Shown: piece by piece, positions 27,350-40,200 of the stretch | Position numbering within the stretch: the stretch's first letter is position 1 | How the letters are laid out: each line of letters begins with the position of its first letter | From: Serinus canaria | Taxonomy: Eukaryota > Chordata > Aves > Passeriformes > Fringillidae | Assembly (NCBI RefSeq): GCF_022539315.1 | Contig: NC_066315.1 | Coordinates: forward strand, 16,343,649 to 16,407,648 | DNA length: 64,000 bases | Reading direction: 5' to 3' | Notes under the pieces: generated by a model | Told to the model about the DNA's origin: nothing | The model's input: only the letters and a program-made list of their open reading frames with translations | Database searches by the model: none | Program-made: the position numbers and the translations under genes

Positions 27350-27396
27350 AATTTATATTTAGCTGGACTTCAGCTAATTTATATTTAGCTGGACTT
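27350..27396. repeat. Two identical 21-bp copies spaced 26 bp apart
   Basis: The 21-mer AATTTATATTTAGCTGGACTT occurs at 27350-27370 and again, unchanged, at 27376-27396, separated by CAGCT. Identity between the copies suggests a recent duplication. Confidence 0.92.
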
Positions 27397-30300
27397 CTGC
27401 AGGGCCAGATCAGTGAAAGGAAATCAGACAGCCCAAGGGCTTGGGGAATTTGCCCCATCATTTGAGTTTTTCTCTGCAGCAGCCAATCAGGAAAGGAAGC
27501 AGCTGCTAGCAAGATAGACATTAATTGTCATGAACCCTATGAGCACAGATATGTCAGATGGAAAAGGTGACGCTAGTCTGGTCTGTGGCATTTTGGAACA
27601 ATTAAAAATAGTGATAGATTTGGTTTGTAAAACAAGAGAAGTTGGCAATAATGCAAAAACTAAAGAAAGCAGTTAAGCGCTGGTACAGTGAAAAAGTTTG
27701 CTATAAAATGTCAGCTTGTTAGAACAGGAGTCTGGGCCAGAACAAAACATCATAAGAGCCTAGTAAAAATCCTCTTTCCCAGTCTGAGGATTGCAAGGAC
27801 ACCACGTTATGTTGTTGAATCCCAGAGGGTTTTGTTTAGATCCTCACAGTTGATCAACAGAAGAGGAGGCTGGTTACAAATCATCTGCTGGTATCTGTGA
27901 AACACATGGAAAAAGTGGACATTGCCTCAAGGAGAACCATTAATAGAGCAGACATGCTAAAAACAGCAAGGGGTAGACTGTCCAAAAGTGAGCCAACTAA
28001 TTGGTCTCAAATGGAGACAGTGACAGAGAAATGTGCATTTGTCCAACAGTTGGGAAAATTGGGGTTGAAAATTGGGCATCTGGAATTTCAGCTTTATTTC
28101 TGGATAATCAAGATAGTAGATGAGCTAATAAACAGTTTGGATTTCATTAAGCCTAATAGCTGTGTAAGTGCCAGGAAACGTCTTACAAAGCCTGCCTGTG
28201 AAAATTCTTTTAAAATATGGATCACAGGTAAGTAAAATGACATGTAGACAACTGTTTCTCACAGTGTTTCCTACACAGGGAATGGCACTTTTATAAGTCA
28301 CATGCCATGGGGCTTTTCAGACAAAGAAATCACTTCCCAGAGGCTGAAACTGGTTTTGAGACTAAGATTTCAAAGGGATTTTAGCTGCTCAAGTGCTGGT
28401 CTATGGGAAGCAGGAATCTGTTCCCCCTTGTGTGCTAGATATTTCTGACTATGAGCAAATAAAAGATGTTAAGAGACACTGAACTTCTCGTTTAGAGACA
28501 GTATTGCCACAGCAACATAAAGGATTTGAAAGTGTCCTGATTGCAGCAAAAGTTTCAGGCCTCTGAGTCAATTTACTGAAGAGCACCTTGGCTTACAAGA
28601 GTTATTTGTATATTTTCAAGACTGATTAGATGGGAATAAAATAGCTTTTGAATAACAAAATACTCTGACAAGAAGGCATTGCACAGTTATGTAATAATTA
28701 GTTATTTAACTATAACTCCATCAAACATGATTGTGATAGATGCCATATTTCTGTTTGTCTAGAACATACTCTTTAGACTAACAGCATTATAGACTCATGA
28801 CACTGGTGAGAATGATTCAAAGGTGCTTTTCATGGATTAAATGTAGCTACTCTCTTTCAACAGGATTTTGTTTAATTCAAACTCAACAGCCCCTACATGG
28901 ACCACAGAAAATGCTACACAGGCAGCTATGGAAAGATAAATCTCTCTTGGTCTTATTTTGTGAAACTTGGGTGTAAGTTGGGACAACAAATAGCAGAAGA
29001 ACAAGAAAAGAAATATCTTGACCCAAGAAACTGGATGAAAAGTTCAAAAAAAGAAATTCTTCGGCCAAGTATCCTGCAAAAGGGGAAAGGAACCATGAGC
29101 AGAATGCTGACCACTTGCTGGTTAATTCCTCCTCTGTTGAGAAGAAAAAACTTTGAGTGATTGCTATGAATAAAGAGGCTAGCATAAAACCCTGTATTAT
29201 TTAGTGAGCAATTTCTCTTCCTAACAGATCCCACCTGCAGGGCTGTAAGTTGCAACCATTCAGGTTAAAAGGGAATAGTCCTTTTTCTTTCTTAAACATT
29301 TGTAGTGTGATTCAAGTTAGTATATGAAGTTTGCATTCAGCAGACTTTTGATAACATTGTCTTTAAAAAGCTTCTTCAGCTACATAACTCCAACTCCCTC
29401 AAGCCAGTGAATCCCTGTTATAAAATTAACTGGTTGTTGATAGAACTACCACTCACTTTTTTTCCCCATCAAAAAGAACAGTCAAGCCCTGTTTTCTGTA
29501 GCACTAACTGAGACAAGGCAGAAACCTGTCCTTTTCCAAATTGAGGTGATGTGCATCTGTGAGCTAACAGTAACTGTGTTGTCTAGAAACTCTTTCAAGC
29601 CACTGATATTCTTTCAATAAGCTCCTTATTTCCAGCTTCACCACCCTTCCTTCCCCTGTAACAAAACACCAAGGGGCAGAGTTGCTTTAAGAAAATCAAA
29701 CTTACATATTGCCTTTGTGCCTCTGAGGAGGATGGTTGTGTGCTATAAGGTGTGGCAAGCTCATTCTAAAACAAAAGGACACTCTCTCCGTGGAATATCT
29801 GATATTCTCCCCCACTGAGTAAGTGTATCATCTGCCCCCTGCAGATTCTCTATGGTTATCAGAGATGCTACTTCTGCCCAGAGTGGCTTCAGTACAGAGC
29901 CACAGCTTCCAGGGATGTGTCATCATTTACAACTGTGCAAAGTAGATGTCAGCTCACTTTGCACTCACTTTGCACCGGTGAAAATGACTACACAGTGTGA
30001 GAGGCAGTGGAGAATCAAGCTCGTGATGACTGCAAAGTGCTTAAGCAGGATATGATGGAGACCAACAGAGGCACATGGGATACAGTGATCAGCAGGCAAG
30101 CAAATGTCAGTAGTGGTTTTGGGAGTCTATTTTCCCTCATTGTGCCAGCAGTGTCTATTATTTGCAGTGGAATTCATCCGTGTGTGCCCAGCAGACAATA
30201 AATCAGCTGCTGTGTGAATGCCACAGGCCTGCCTGCTCCAGCTCCCCTGGCACTGCTGCTGGGCTGCAGCTGCAGCAGGAAACCTGCACTGCCATCCGGG

Positions 30301-33300
30301 CTGGAAGATGTGTGGTGGTGAGATCAGTTTATGGGGAGAATCAAGCTAAGCCTAGGGGCTTTGGCTCGGTTTAGGGCATGTTTCTTGTTGTGAGTTGAAC
30401 AGCTTATCCAAAAACCTAGCTCGAGCACTGCTGAAATAGTACAGGTGCTCCTAGCCCTTTTTGTTATATTGCCTCCTAAAGCTGCCCAAGAGCTAAGGAG
30501 TGCAAGAGCTTTCAAAGGGAACTTTTCTTTTTATGAGCTGTTGGATAGGATAGAGTAGACAGATCTAAAATTAATCTGCTGCCCTTTGTCAGAGCTTTCT
30601 GACCATAAGGATAAAGGGAGTAATTACCACAATGGGCTATTTGGGGGATGTTGGAGAGAAATTTTTTCATGCTGGCTTTTTTAGCTTGAAGATTAGGATT
30701 TATATAACAGCTTTGCCTGGTAGTCTGAAAAAGACCTTCTGAAATGTGTTCCTCTTAGCCTTACACCTGCCAGCTTTCTTCACTCTTCTTTCCCTAGCCT
30801 ACTAATAGTGATGGTAAATGCATCCAGAGAAATACAGTTGCTATAAAGTACTGAAGTTTCTGTGTAGCGTGACATAAAATTACTGAATGTGAAATAAAGT
30901 ATGTGTGTCATTTTTCCAAGGGACTTTTAAAATGTGCCTCTGGATATATGTGAAAATATAAAATACTGCTCACAAAAAATTAAAGCAGAAAGCATACACA
31001 TGTGAAAGAAAACTAATTCATTTGTTGCAGCTATCTTTTCAAGGCAAAGGAGTCACACCCTGCATGTGACAGGCTGGAAATCTACGTGTCCCCACTGATT
31101 TTGCTGTGTTTGCAGTACCTGGTGTGAGAGAGGGCTGGCCATCAGTGCAGGAGTGTTTCCTCATGTCTACAAAGCCCTGCAGAGCCTGCACTGAAGTCAA
31201 GCCCAACATTCATTCACATCCCATGACAATCAGCCTAAATGATTCACAAGCAAGATGATGACAGCTAGGACAAGGGAGCATTTTTAGTTTTAAAACAAGC
31301 AATTTTGAGCACGTGATTGTGGCATATAATCCAAACAGTCTCTTATTTACTGAACGCACTTCCCAAAGACAGCATCAAAGCTGTGGTGGCAAGGGAGGGT
31401 GGGTGGAAGGAGGGTACTGACCCATTGCGAGTCCCTGTGGGCTGGGAGAACCAGACTCCAGAAAGAGACAACTGTCTCAATATTTCCATTAACAATAGAG
31501 TAGAAGAACTCTTTATTTTCAGGAACAAGATTGAGCAAAGGACTTTTACCCTCTATTTATGTTTTCCTAGCAACTTAGGAAATATTTATTTACCCCAAAT
31601 CAGGTACCCCCAGTGGCTTTTTCTGTAATGGCGTTTTAGGGGTCTTTTCACCATGGGCTACAATTAACAGAAAGAAAAACAGAAAGAGCAGGAGCTTAAG
31701 GGATGTTCTGGGACCTGCTTCCTTCAAGCAACAGCAGTGCCAGGCAGGGCTGCCTGGGCTGGCTTTCCAGTGGGGCAGCACATGGAGCAGCCAAGAGCCA
31801 GCCTGCATGCTGCCCTGGCACTGGGCTCCTGCAGCCTGCCAGCAGAGCAACACTTGTCACCTCACCCAGGGAGCAGGAGCACTGGGAGGACAGAGGGGAG
31901 CAGGCTCAGCTTCTCATGGCTGCTCCACTGCAGCTGGAAACTGTGGTACAAGGCCTCCACTGAAGGGTAAAGCAGTTCCTCAGAGGGAAGCTGCAGGGGC
32001 CTGAAGTTCCTTCAGCCCTCTACTTCATCTTCTTCACCTGCAGTCCCAGACACAGCACACTGAAGCATGTGGTTCTTCACAGTATGGCAACAACTCTGAC
32101 ATTTCTGTACCTGGCTGTGTTGAAATCCCTGGAGGCAGCTGAGAGAGGATGTGGGCTACTTCACCACACTTGGCACTTGTCACAGGATCCCTCCATTTCC
32201 CTCTCAGTGACAGCTGGCATCTGGTACCTACTGTAGTGCCCTACTAGTCATGGCCCTTGGTGTGCACAGTCTTCAGCTTCTGTGAAGGACAGTGAATACT
32301 GTAACAAGATCCTTGTAGACTTATCAATTTATCTCCTAGGTCTGTTCAAATGCCCTAAATTATAAAGGCTGACTGACAGCCAGCGGATCAGTGGTATCTT
32401 CTGTGCTGCTGCTACGAAACCACTTTCTTCTTCTACCTAGTCACCATGAAATCTGCTGACATTTGCTGAAGGTGTGTTTAGGTACTAAAATATACTTCCT
32501 TTTTTTTAAGTGTTTGGGTATTTTTTCACCAAAACTTATCTAAAGCTGTGGTGGATTCTTTATGACTTTATTATTTTAAAATCTAAAGCCAAGGAAGATT
32601 TAAATAGTTAAGTCTAAAACTGATTATCTTGAAAATGGTCCCTTATTAAAGAGACCCTCATTGTGCCTAAGTCTCCTCTTCAGCCCCAGTTTTGGTCTTT
32701 TTGGTACCCTAAGGAAATAACTTAAGTCAGTCCTGACTTACACCTAAAACTATTTGGGACCCTGGGCTTGACTGTCTTCTTTTTCTTAGTCCCCAGAGGA
32801 TTCTATTTGCTCTCCTATATGCATACCAGATAATGCCTCAGCACAAAATCATGGGAATGTCTTTCCTTAAAACACATCCAGCAATATGACTCCTGATACT
32901 TCCACCTAGTCCAGTGGTTAGAACATTTTGCTGGGAACTGGAGGACCAGGTTTCAGGGCTGGTGCATTCCCTCCTGTGAGTATACAGGACCACCACGAGC
33001 ACTGTGTGGTCACCCTGCTGGAATGTGCTCACCCAGATTTCCTTCTGCTGAAATGCAGCATTTCTTGTGAGAGGAAGGTACAGAGGGTGTCTGTGAAGGA
33101 GAGATGCAGAAAGGTAGAAGGGAATGGGAGCACAAGACAGTGAGCAGCTCTGGGACTAGAAAGGTCAGGTCCAGTCCCTGGAAGTTCCTTTAAGGGAAGC
33201 CCATGTGCCCTTCTCCCATCAAAATGTCCCAACCAGTGTTGGCAGCTTGCACCTTCCCTGTGGGACAACAAATGCCTCAAAGACTATGTGCCAGATGCAG

Positions 33301-34205
33301 AGCTCCATGCCTGGAGTGTCTGACAGCCTCTTCAGAGCTCCCCACACCAATGGGAAGCTGCTTACTGCAGCTGCCTTATGCAGTTATTCACTTTATCATT
33401 CATGCCTTGTGTACATTCCTTGTGTTTTAACTATGGAAGCAGAACAAATTGAGCATGCCAACATTCCCTCCAACCTGTCATCCAGTTTGCTTCTACAGGT
33501 TTGCTCCCCACTCCTGAAGGCTGCTATAGCATGTTAACAGATTTGGCTTCAAGTGTTTCCATTTACATCTCCTTTTTCCCCAGTTACACACTCAGCAATC
33601 CATAGGGGAAGCATCCAGCATGCCCCAAAGCATGTGGACAGTATTGCTTCTGTGACCAGCTCGTGTGCAGGCACAGATCTGCTTGGTCTGAAATCATCAA
33701 CACTGACTGCACCCAGCACACACAAGTGACCCCACACCTCTGCTGCCTATGCCTGCAAAAATCCAGGGGTATCCGTCTCAGACTTGGTGTTGCTCTCCTG
33801 CGCCTCCTGTCTCCCTTTGCTCTGCTCTGGAGAGTCCCTCAGCATGAACTAATGGACTTTCCTTTCTTGGTATGTTCCTTTTTTCCATCTGCCAATGCCA
33901 CATTTTGAGATTACAATTTCTGAAAAGCTTTCAAGAGCCTGAAACTGAGCAGATCAAATGGAGAACACTGAACTCTAATGTGCCTATCAGATCAAAGAGC
34001 ACCTTTTTTTCACCAGTCTCTTATCTCTCCTAAAATATGTTTTTACAAATGAGCCCCTACAAGCATGTGTGGGTGCAAAGGCAGCAATGCAGTCTGAGAA
34101 CAAACAGCTCCTCTGGTCCCCAGCTTGGCTGCCCCTTCCTTTGGTTGCCCTTGCACTGCCTCGTTGTGATCCTGTTAGGCTCAGGCAGGTCTGAAAATGC
34201 TGTCC

Positions 34206-34232
34206 TTTTTTTTTTTTTTTTTTTTTTTTTTT
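34206..34232. repeat. Poly-T tract, 27 nt
   Basis: This is an uninterrupted run of 27 T. As with the other T run, the flanks show no retrocopied gene on the minus strand, so it is called a mononucleotide repeat. Its length is likely to vary between individuals and to be prone to sequencing error. Confidence 0.9.
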
Positions 34233-37200
34233 CACCAAATCCACTGCTAAAGTCCAGCAATCACTGACATCCAGCGGCAGCAGAGGATAATTACAAATGT
34301 TTATTTTCTGAGAGGCTTGTTTGCTACCTGGGGAAGACCCAGTTACACTAAAGGTTTCTTTTTGAGCTCTACAAATCTACTGAAGTAAAATGCTATTTTT
34401 GTTAGGCAGGAGAGGGCAGGTACATGAAAACCAGTATTGAAAATCATCTTTATGCTTCCCACATGAAGGGTCTCCAAGTCTAAATCTGCTGCTTGGGAGT
34501 AACCCCAGATGGCAAATTCAGTCCTGCCTTTTGCAAAGTGCAGTGAGACCAGGCCTGAAGTTTCCCGCCCCAAGCAATTTTGTGTGGAATAAAATTAAGC
34601 CTTGAGCAACAGTGACACCACTATGTTGGTCTAATAAAAAAACCTGTGGAGCAGGGTGCCCTTCAGCCTCTACCCCAGTAAGGCTCAAATATCAATTAAA
34701 TCCTCTGGTGGGTGATCCTGCCTGAAGAAAACAACATCAAAATTACAGGTTTTACTTAATTTCGTTTAACACAGATAATTAACCATTTCTTCATGCTTGA
34801 AGTGGGGTGGGAGGGCATCATGTATGGTTTTTATTACAATGCAAACACAACTTGCCCCTAAATGCTTGTTTACTCAGATTTCTTTTTTTGTATAAAACTG
34901 TGTGGGCTATGAGACAACTGCTGAGAGAGTTACCTAGCTCTTTGTTTTGGGTTTTTTTTTCCTTTGCAGACACTCTCTGCAGTGTCTGACAGCATTTAGG
35001 GAATGCTTAGAAGTCACTGTAAGGAAAAAAGGTCAGATTGCCATAGAAAGCATGGAGGTAAATCTTTGAATGGCACAGCAAGGCTAATTACTACAGGAAA
35101 AGTAGTTTCATCAGTGAAAGCATAATTGTGAGACTGACTTCTGTGCAGGACCTCTTTGTTGCTTTTTTCTCGTTTTTTTGGTGGTGGTGGGGAGTAGGGT
35201 ATTAAAATGAAAAGAATAAAGTAATCTCACTTTTATTTTTATGCCTATAAATCTTTCAAGTATATTAGAGCAGAAGGTAAATTTTGACAGGCATAAAATA
35301 CTTCCAGTGCAGCAAACTTTAATGGTTGCTGACATCACTATAACTTGAACTTTAGGCCTTTGTAAACAGTTTGCACAGAATGCCTTGTAAGCAATCTGAG
35401 CTCATTGCAAAGGCTCCAGCACTTTCTGAATGCACAATTCATCTGTCTCTTCCCCTTCAGCATTCAGTCCTTTTTTTTACTGTTTCCAGCAATTCTAATA
35501 CCTCTTGCAGAGAGAATATCCTTACAAGTTTTTTGGCAGCCACCACAGACCCCTTCTCACTGGCGTGCTACAGCAGTATCTCTTGGAGCTTTGGCCACAA
35601 ACAAAACACCATCGCAGGGCAATGGCCACGTAACAGATGCTCCCTGCAGCAAGGGGGTCAGAGGTGGAGGATGCACACAAACAGGGGACCCATAGCCCAT
35701 TGCTGGGACTTGAGGCCACTTTCCCTTGTGTGTCCTGCTCCAGGTGAGAGGCTGCCCTGAGGGGCAGCAGGGAAAGCAGGGAGAGGGCAGGAAGAAGCAG
35801 CAGCTCGTCTAAAGCGGCAGGTTTGAACGTAACGAAAAAGAGGAATTTCACTTTCTTCCCTTGCGTCTGATAGATTTGCTTTTATGTCCTCTGCCCATGT
35901 GGGTAGGGAAAGTTTTCTGTTTTGCTCTGTATGGAGGGCCAAAGTGAAGAGCCATGGCTGAAAAAGTGGGAAAAAGGAGTGACAACACCTTCCTTGCAAT
36001 GAGCCCACCCTCCTTGGACCATCTCGACTGACAGCGCTGGGATGAGAGCAAGGCCACTCCTCTCCCTCTGTCTCACCAACAGTGAGGGCCATGACATGCT
36101 CATGGAGAGCATGAAGAGAAAGCTGCAATGATCAGGGATGTGCTCAAGGAGCTGAAGGAGCTGAGTTTGCTCCGAGGCTGGTACAAATCTCCACACAGCG
36201 TCACTGATGAAGGATCGCTCTGCCCGTGTTTGGGGAGAAAGCCAGAATCTCTTTTCTGATACTGAAATAAAGCAGTCCCCTTTCAGACAAGTCAGGAAAG
36301 GAATTGTTCATTCCTCAGGTTGAGCTGCACATATGTGATCTCTTTGTTAAGTAGCTCTCTCAGTTTTTGCTCCTTGGCTCCTGTGGCTGCAGCCTGTGCG
36401 TGATTGCCAGTCCCGAGCGCCGGCCAGGAAAGCCCAGCCCCAGCGCAGGAGGGGTGAAGGCAGCACAGCTCTCCCAGCACAGACACAGCTATAAATGGGC
36501 TGCTGCTCACTGCCACTGGAGAGGTGGGGGGGAAACCCACACTTCCCAAATACAGCTTCTAAAATTCAGTACAGGTCCTCTGCTTATAAAGCATGTAGAG
36601 ACCTTACTTCTAAGAGAAGAGCATTGTGTGGAAAAGGAAGGGAAGCCTTGGTGGCTACTGCTGGCAAAAGCAAAGGTGAGAGGGACAAGCAGAAAACCAC
36701 TTTTTCCTGCAAAATAACTATCAGCCTCAATGTCATCACACTTTAGGTAAATATGCAGGAGGTCCATCAGTGCAAAAGAACAGGGTAACTAGTGCAGATA
36801 GAAGGGAATTAAATTTGTGGCAGACCCAAACCAAAGCCAGATCTGTTTGCGGTATTGAGATAACTTTGCTACTGCCTCGACCACCCTTCAGAGTGGAGGG
36901 GTGGGAATGTGATGTGGGGGAGACTGGATAACAGATGTCTTACAGATACCTGTCCCTCTCCTGCATGGTCAGGTCTGCAAAGTGGCAGTCTGTTTGTAGG
37001 ATCTGGAAGTGTTGTTTAGGTAACCAAAACTCTCATTCCCATCTAACTTACACCTTGCAAAGTCACCATATATCTGTGTAGTTTTGGTATAAAACACCAC
37101 CATGACAGCAAAATAATATTTTATACTGGTTTGTACAGGCATGAAGGCCTCATGGACAGACTGAGAAGAAATGAAGGGTGAGAAGCCCTTCTCCCATATC

Positions 37201-40200
37201 ATTATCTGTGCATTGAGAGCTCTGGACTGGAGGAAAGAAACAGCATTGCTCAATTCATTTCCATTAGAAATTGAATGGGCTTCCACATTCCTGGACAGCA
37301 CATGACAGGAGGTATTGGCTCATAAGGAGCTATTTTGCAATTTAACCATGACTGGCTGAAGGACTTGGAAATAAGAAGTGTTTTTCCGCATGGACGCTAT
37401 TGAAACGTGAGCCTGAAAGCTTGTCCAGCCAACAGCTGGGACTCACGCCTCTCTTTCTGTACCTTTATTTCTTGGTCTTGCCAAGGGTGGGTATTATCTG
37501 TCTGTTTGATAGGTTTAAGACTGGAGAAGGCCTTGGATGAGCTGAGGAAATCTGAAAGCAAATCATAATATCAGGGTTAAGAAACAGGCAACTTTTGTTG
37601 CTGGCGCTGTGTTCCGCAAAGTGTCTCTCTGTTGTGTGCTGAGCACCCCAGGCCAGTGGCTTAGGTACCAGGCTGCTACACATCACATCAAGGTGTGGCA
37701 GAAGGGGCCAAAAATACATTTTTTGCATGACTCTTCTTCTTATATAAAGTGTGACTGCTTCCAGTTTTCTGTGACCACAAAAAGTCCTGCTCAGGTTCCC
37801 AGCATCTGTTACTGTAGGGAGATCTAAAAATGTCTTTCTCTGGAGGAATAGATGGTTATTTCACATTTTCTGTAGAAACAGAAAAAATGAGCCTGCAAGA
37901 TCTCTCATCCAGAGCACCAGTTTTGAGGCTGTTTACCTACTTTGAAGAAGAGACATATTGAAGTCCCTGTTCTTTGTCAAATGAAGGGTTTGGAAGTCTT
38001 TGCCTCTGTCTACTGAGCTAGAGAATAGTTGTTTGCTGGCTAGTGCCTCTTGTGAACAGCTCCACAGACAGACACTCAGCTTGCAGCTTAGCAGCTCAGT
38101 TTTAATCTTTACTCTGGCTAATCCTTACACAGACCAGAACAGCTTAAATTGCAGATGATGAGCACGTGAGAGAGAGAGCGAACCCCAGCATTTCTGGCAG
38201 CCAAGTTTGGGATTTGCCACACAGATGAGCAATTTGAATTTTCCTCCTCCATATGTTTAACGACTATTATGGTCTGCTGGGCTTTTCTGTAATAGAGCTG
38301 CCTGCCTCTGATCAGAAATTCTGTCATGGCTCTGAGAAGATACCCCATGCAGTCAATATTTTCCTCTTGCTTTGTCCCAGGGCTGCTGCTCTGGGTGAGC
38401 GCTGTTATCACATCAGGACTCGGTAGTGGAGAACATTCCATTCCTGCTGTGCTCATCAGGACCACAAAACTGGACTGTTAATTTAAAAAAATTGCTTTGG
38501 CTTAGACCTGGAACCTCAATAATTCTTGAATTTTCAGCAAACAAGAACCCTGCACTGATTGAATAGGTCACCTTGTTTCCGTGTGTGTTTTTAAAACAGC
38601 GCCACTGAGCCCTAGCAATAGCAATGGCAATGCAGATCCATGCACCCTTCACAGCAGGTGGGATGGCCTCTCCCCTGCACCAGCCTCCAGAGTTGAAGCC
38701 AGGAGATTTGTGCGGGGAGGGGAGGTGGGATTTTGCATCAGGATGCCTAAGGCAGAACAATGTTTCCAACCAAAGCAGGTCTGTGTGCAGCACACCCTAG
38801 CCATGTCCCACAGGATCCACAGGGGTAGAGCACTTCCAGAATCCCCTCTCCCTGCATTTGACATATCATTACTTACCTGTTGGAGGAGGAAGAAGTTGGC
38901 TTTGCCATTCCCATGCTCTTCAGTTGCTGTTTGGTGGGACAAAGCAGCACAGCAGCTGACACACCTCTGATGTTCTCAGTTCCCTCTGCATGAAATTTAC
39001 ATCGGAAAGGTTCACAACTATCTCACCACTTCATATTGCTAATTCTTTTGGTTGACAAAAATTGCTGTGCTGCTATTTCTCTCTGGATTTTTTCCTCTTT
39101 TGGGTAAATAAATGAGATGTGGAATGGGAAATCTCTCAGCCTGCTACTTATAACTCTACATGCAAGGCCGGGGTAAAATTTGGAGGACAAACAATGGGAA
39201 AGACCATCTCCAGTGACACACATTAATGGAAGAATGGATACATGGGACAGGAGGCAGGTTTTCTGTTTGGTTATTTCCTTTCTGAGCCTTCTCAGTGCAA
39301 CTATACTTCTGAGGCTTATACTAAGCCATGCTTGAGGAGCTGGAAATAAAACCAAAGGATCCTCCATCTCCTCAAGGTTGGGAGGAAGCTTGGGTTTTCT
39401 GTAGGGTGACTGGGGCAGCATTCTAAAGGTCTTGTGGGCTTTGCATGCTCAACTTGTTCAGCATACTAACTTGCATCCACTGGCTAGTCTTTATGAAGCA
39501 TTTAATTCTGTCGTTTTAGAGCTGTTGAAAAAGCAAAGGGAAGATTTATAACAACATTTGCTAACTCTAGGCCAACTGGTTTGGCACAGGAAAGAACTAT
39601 GTTTTTCAGAACAGCTTTTCAACATTCCACTGTTAGCTAAAATGTATGAAAATTACAGTTTTTAAATGACCAGATGTTTTTGCTGAGAAAGAAATAGATT
39701 GCCTGAAAGGGGAAGATGGGGCCTGAACTCAGGCTTCTATGCTACTACTGTCAGCTTTTCAGCTAATGGATGACCTACTACCATCTAAAACTACTAAATT
39801 TGTGTGATTAATGCTGCTAAATTGCAGCCACAGTATATTTATAATTTTCTCTGTCAGCTTGATACCATTTGTGCTGCATCACTATAAAAGGTGAAGGAGA
39901 GAAAAGGCGATTAATCTGTTGTCCTTGTACAGAACAATATGGCATAGCTCTCCTCAAAGCAGAAGCTTTCAAGTGAATTAAATTAATGGTTTCATCTGTT
40001 TCATTTCCAGCTCTATTTTTTTTTACATCGAGAGCAGCAGATCCTTTCCATGTTGTCTGCTTCTCTAGACAGAAACTGAGACTAGAAATGTTCTTGCTTT
40101 TGGCTTCAAATTGCTCAGCACAGCATGATCATCCAGTACTTTATTCATGTGACTTATCAAGAGCATGGGGATCTTATTTTGGCCACCCATAATAGACTAA

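Noticed and set aside
27688..28235. Two adjacent plus-strand frames (70 and 112 codons)
   Set aside because: They overlap by a few bases in different frames and resemble no known protein. There is no sign of an intact or decayed retroelement that would explain them.
34206..34232. Poly-T tract as the poly-A tail of a minus-strand processed pseudogene
   Set aside because: The minus-strand sequence next to it (34233-34600) shows no recognisable gene copy, and I see no target-site duplication.
35522..36196. Several overlapping frames of 100 to 156 codons on the minus strand
   Set aside because: They overlap one another in different frames within GC-rich DNA, are rich in S, P, R and C, and have no recognisable domain, splice context or conservation signal. 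Few stops are expected by composition alone.
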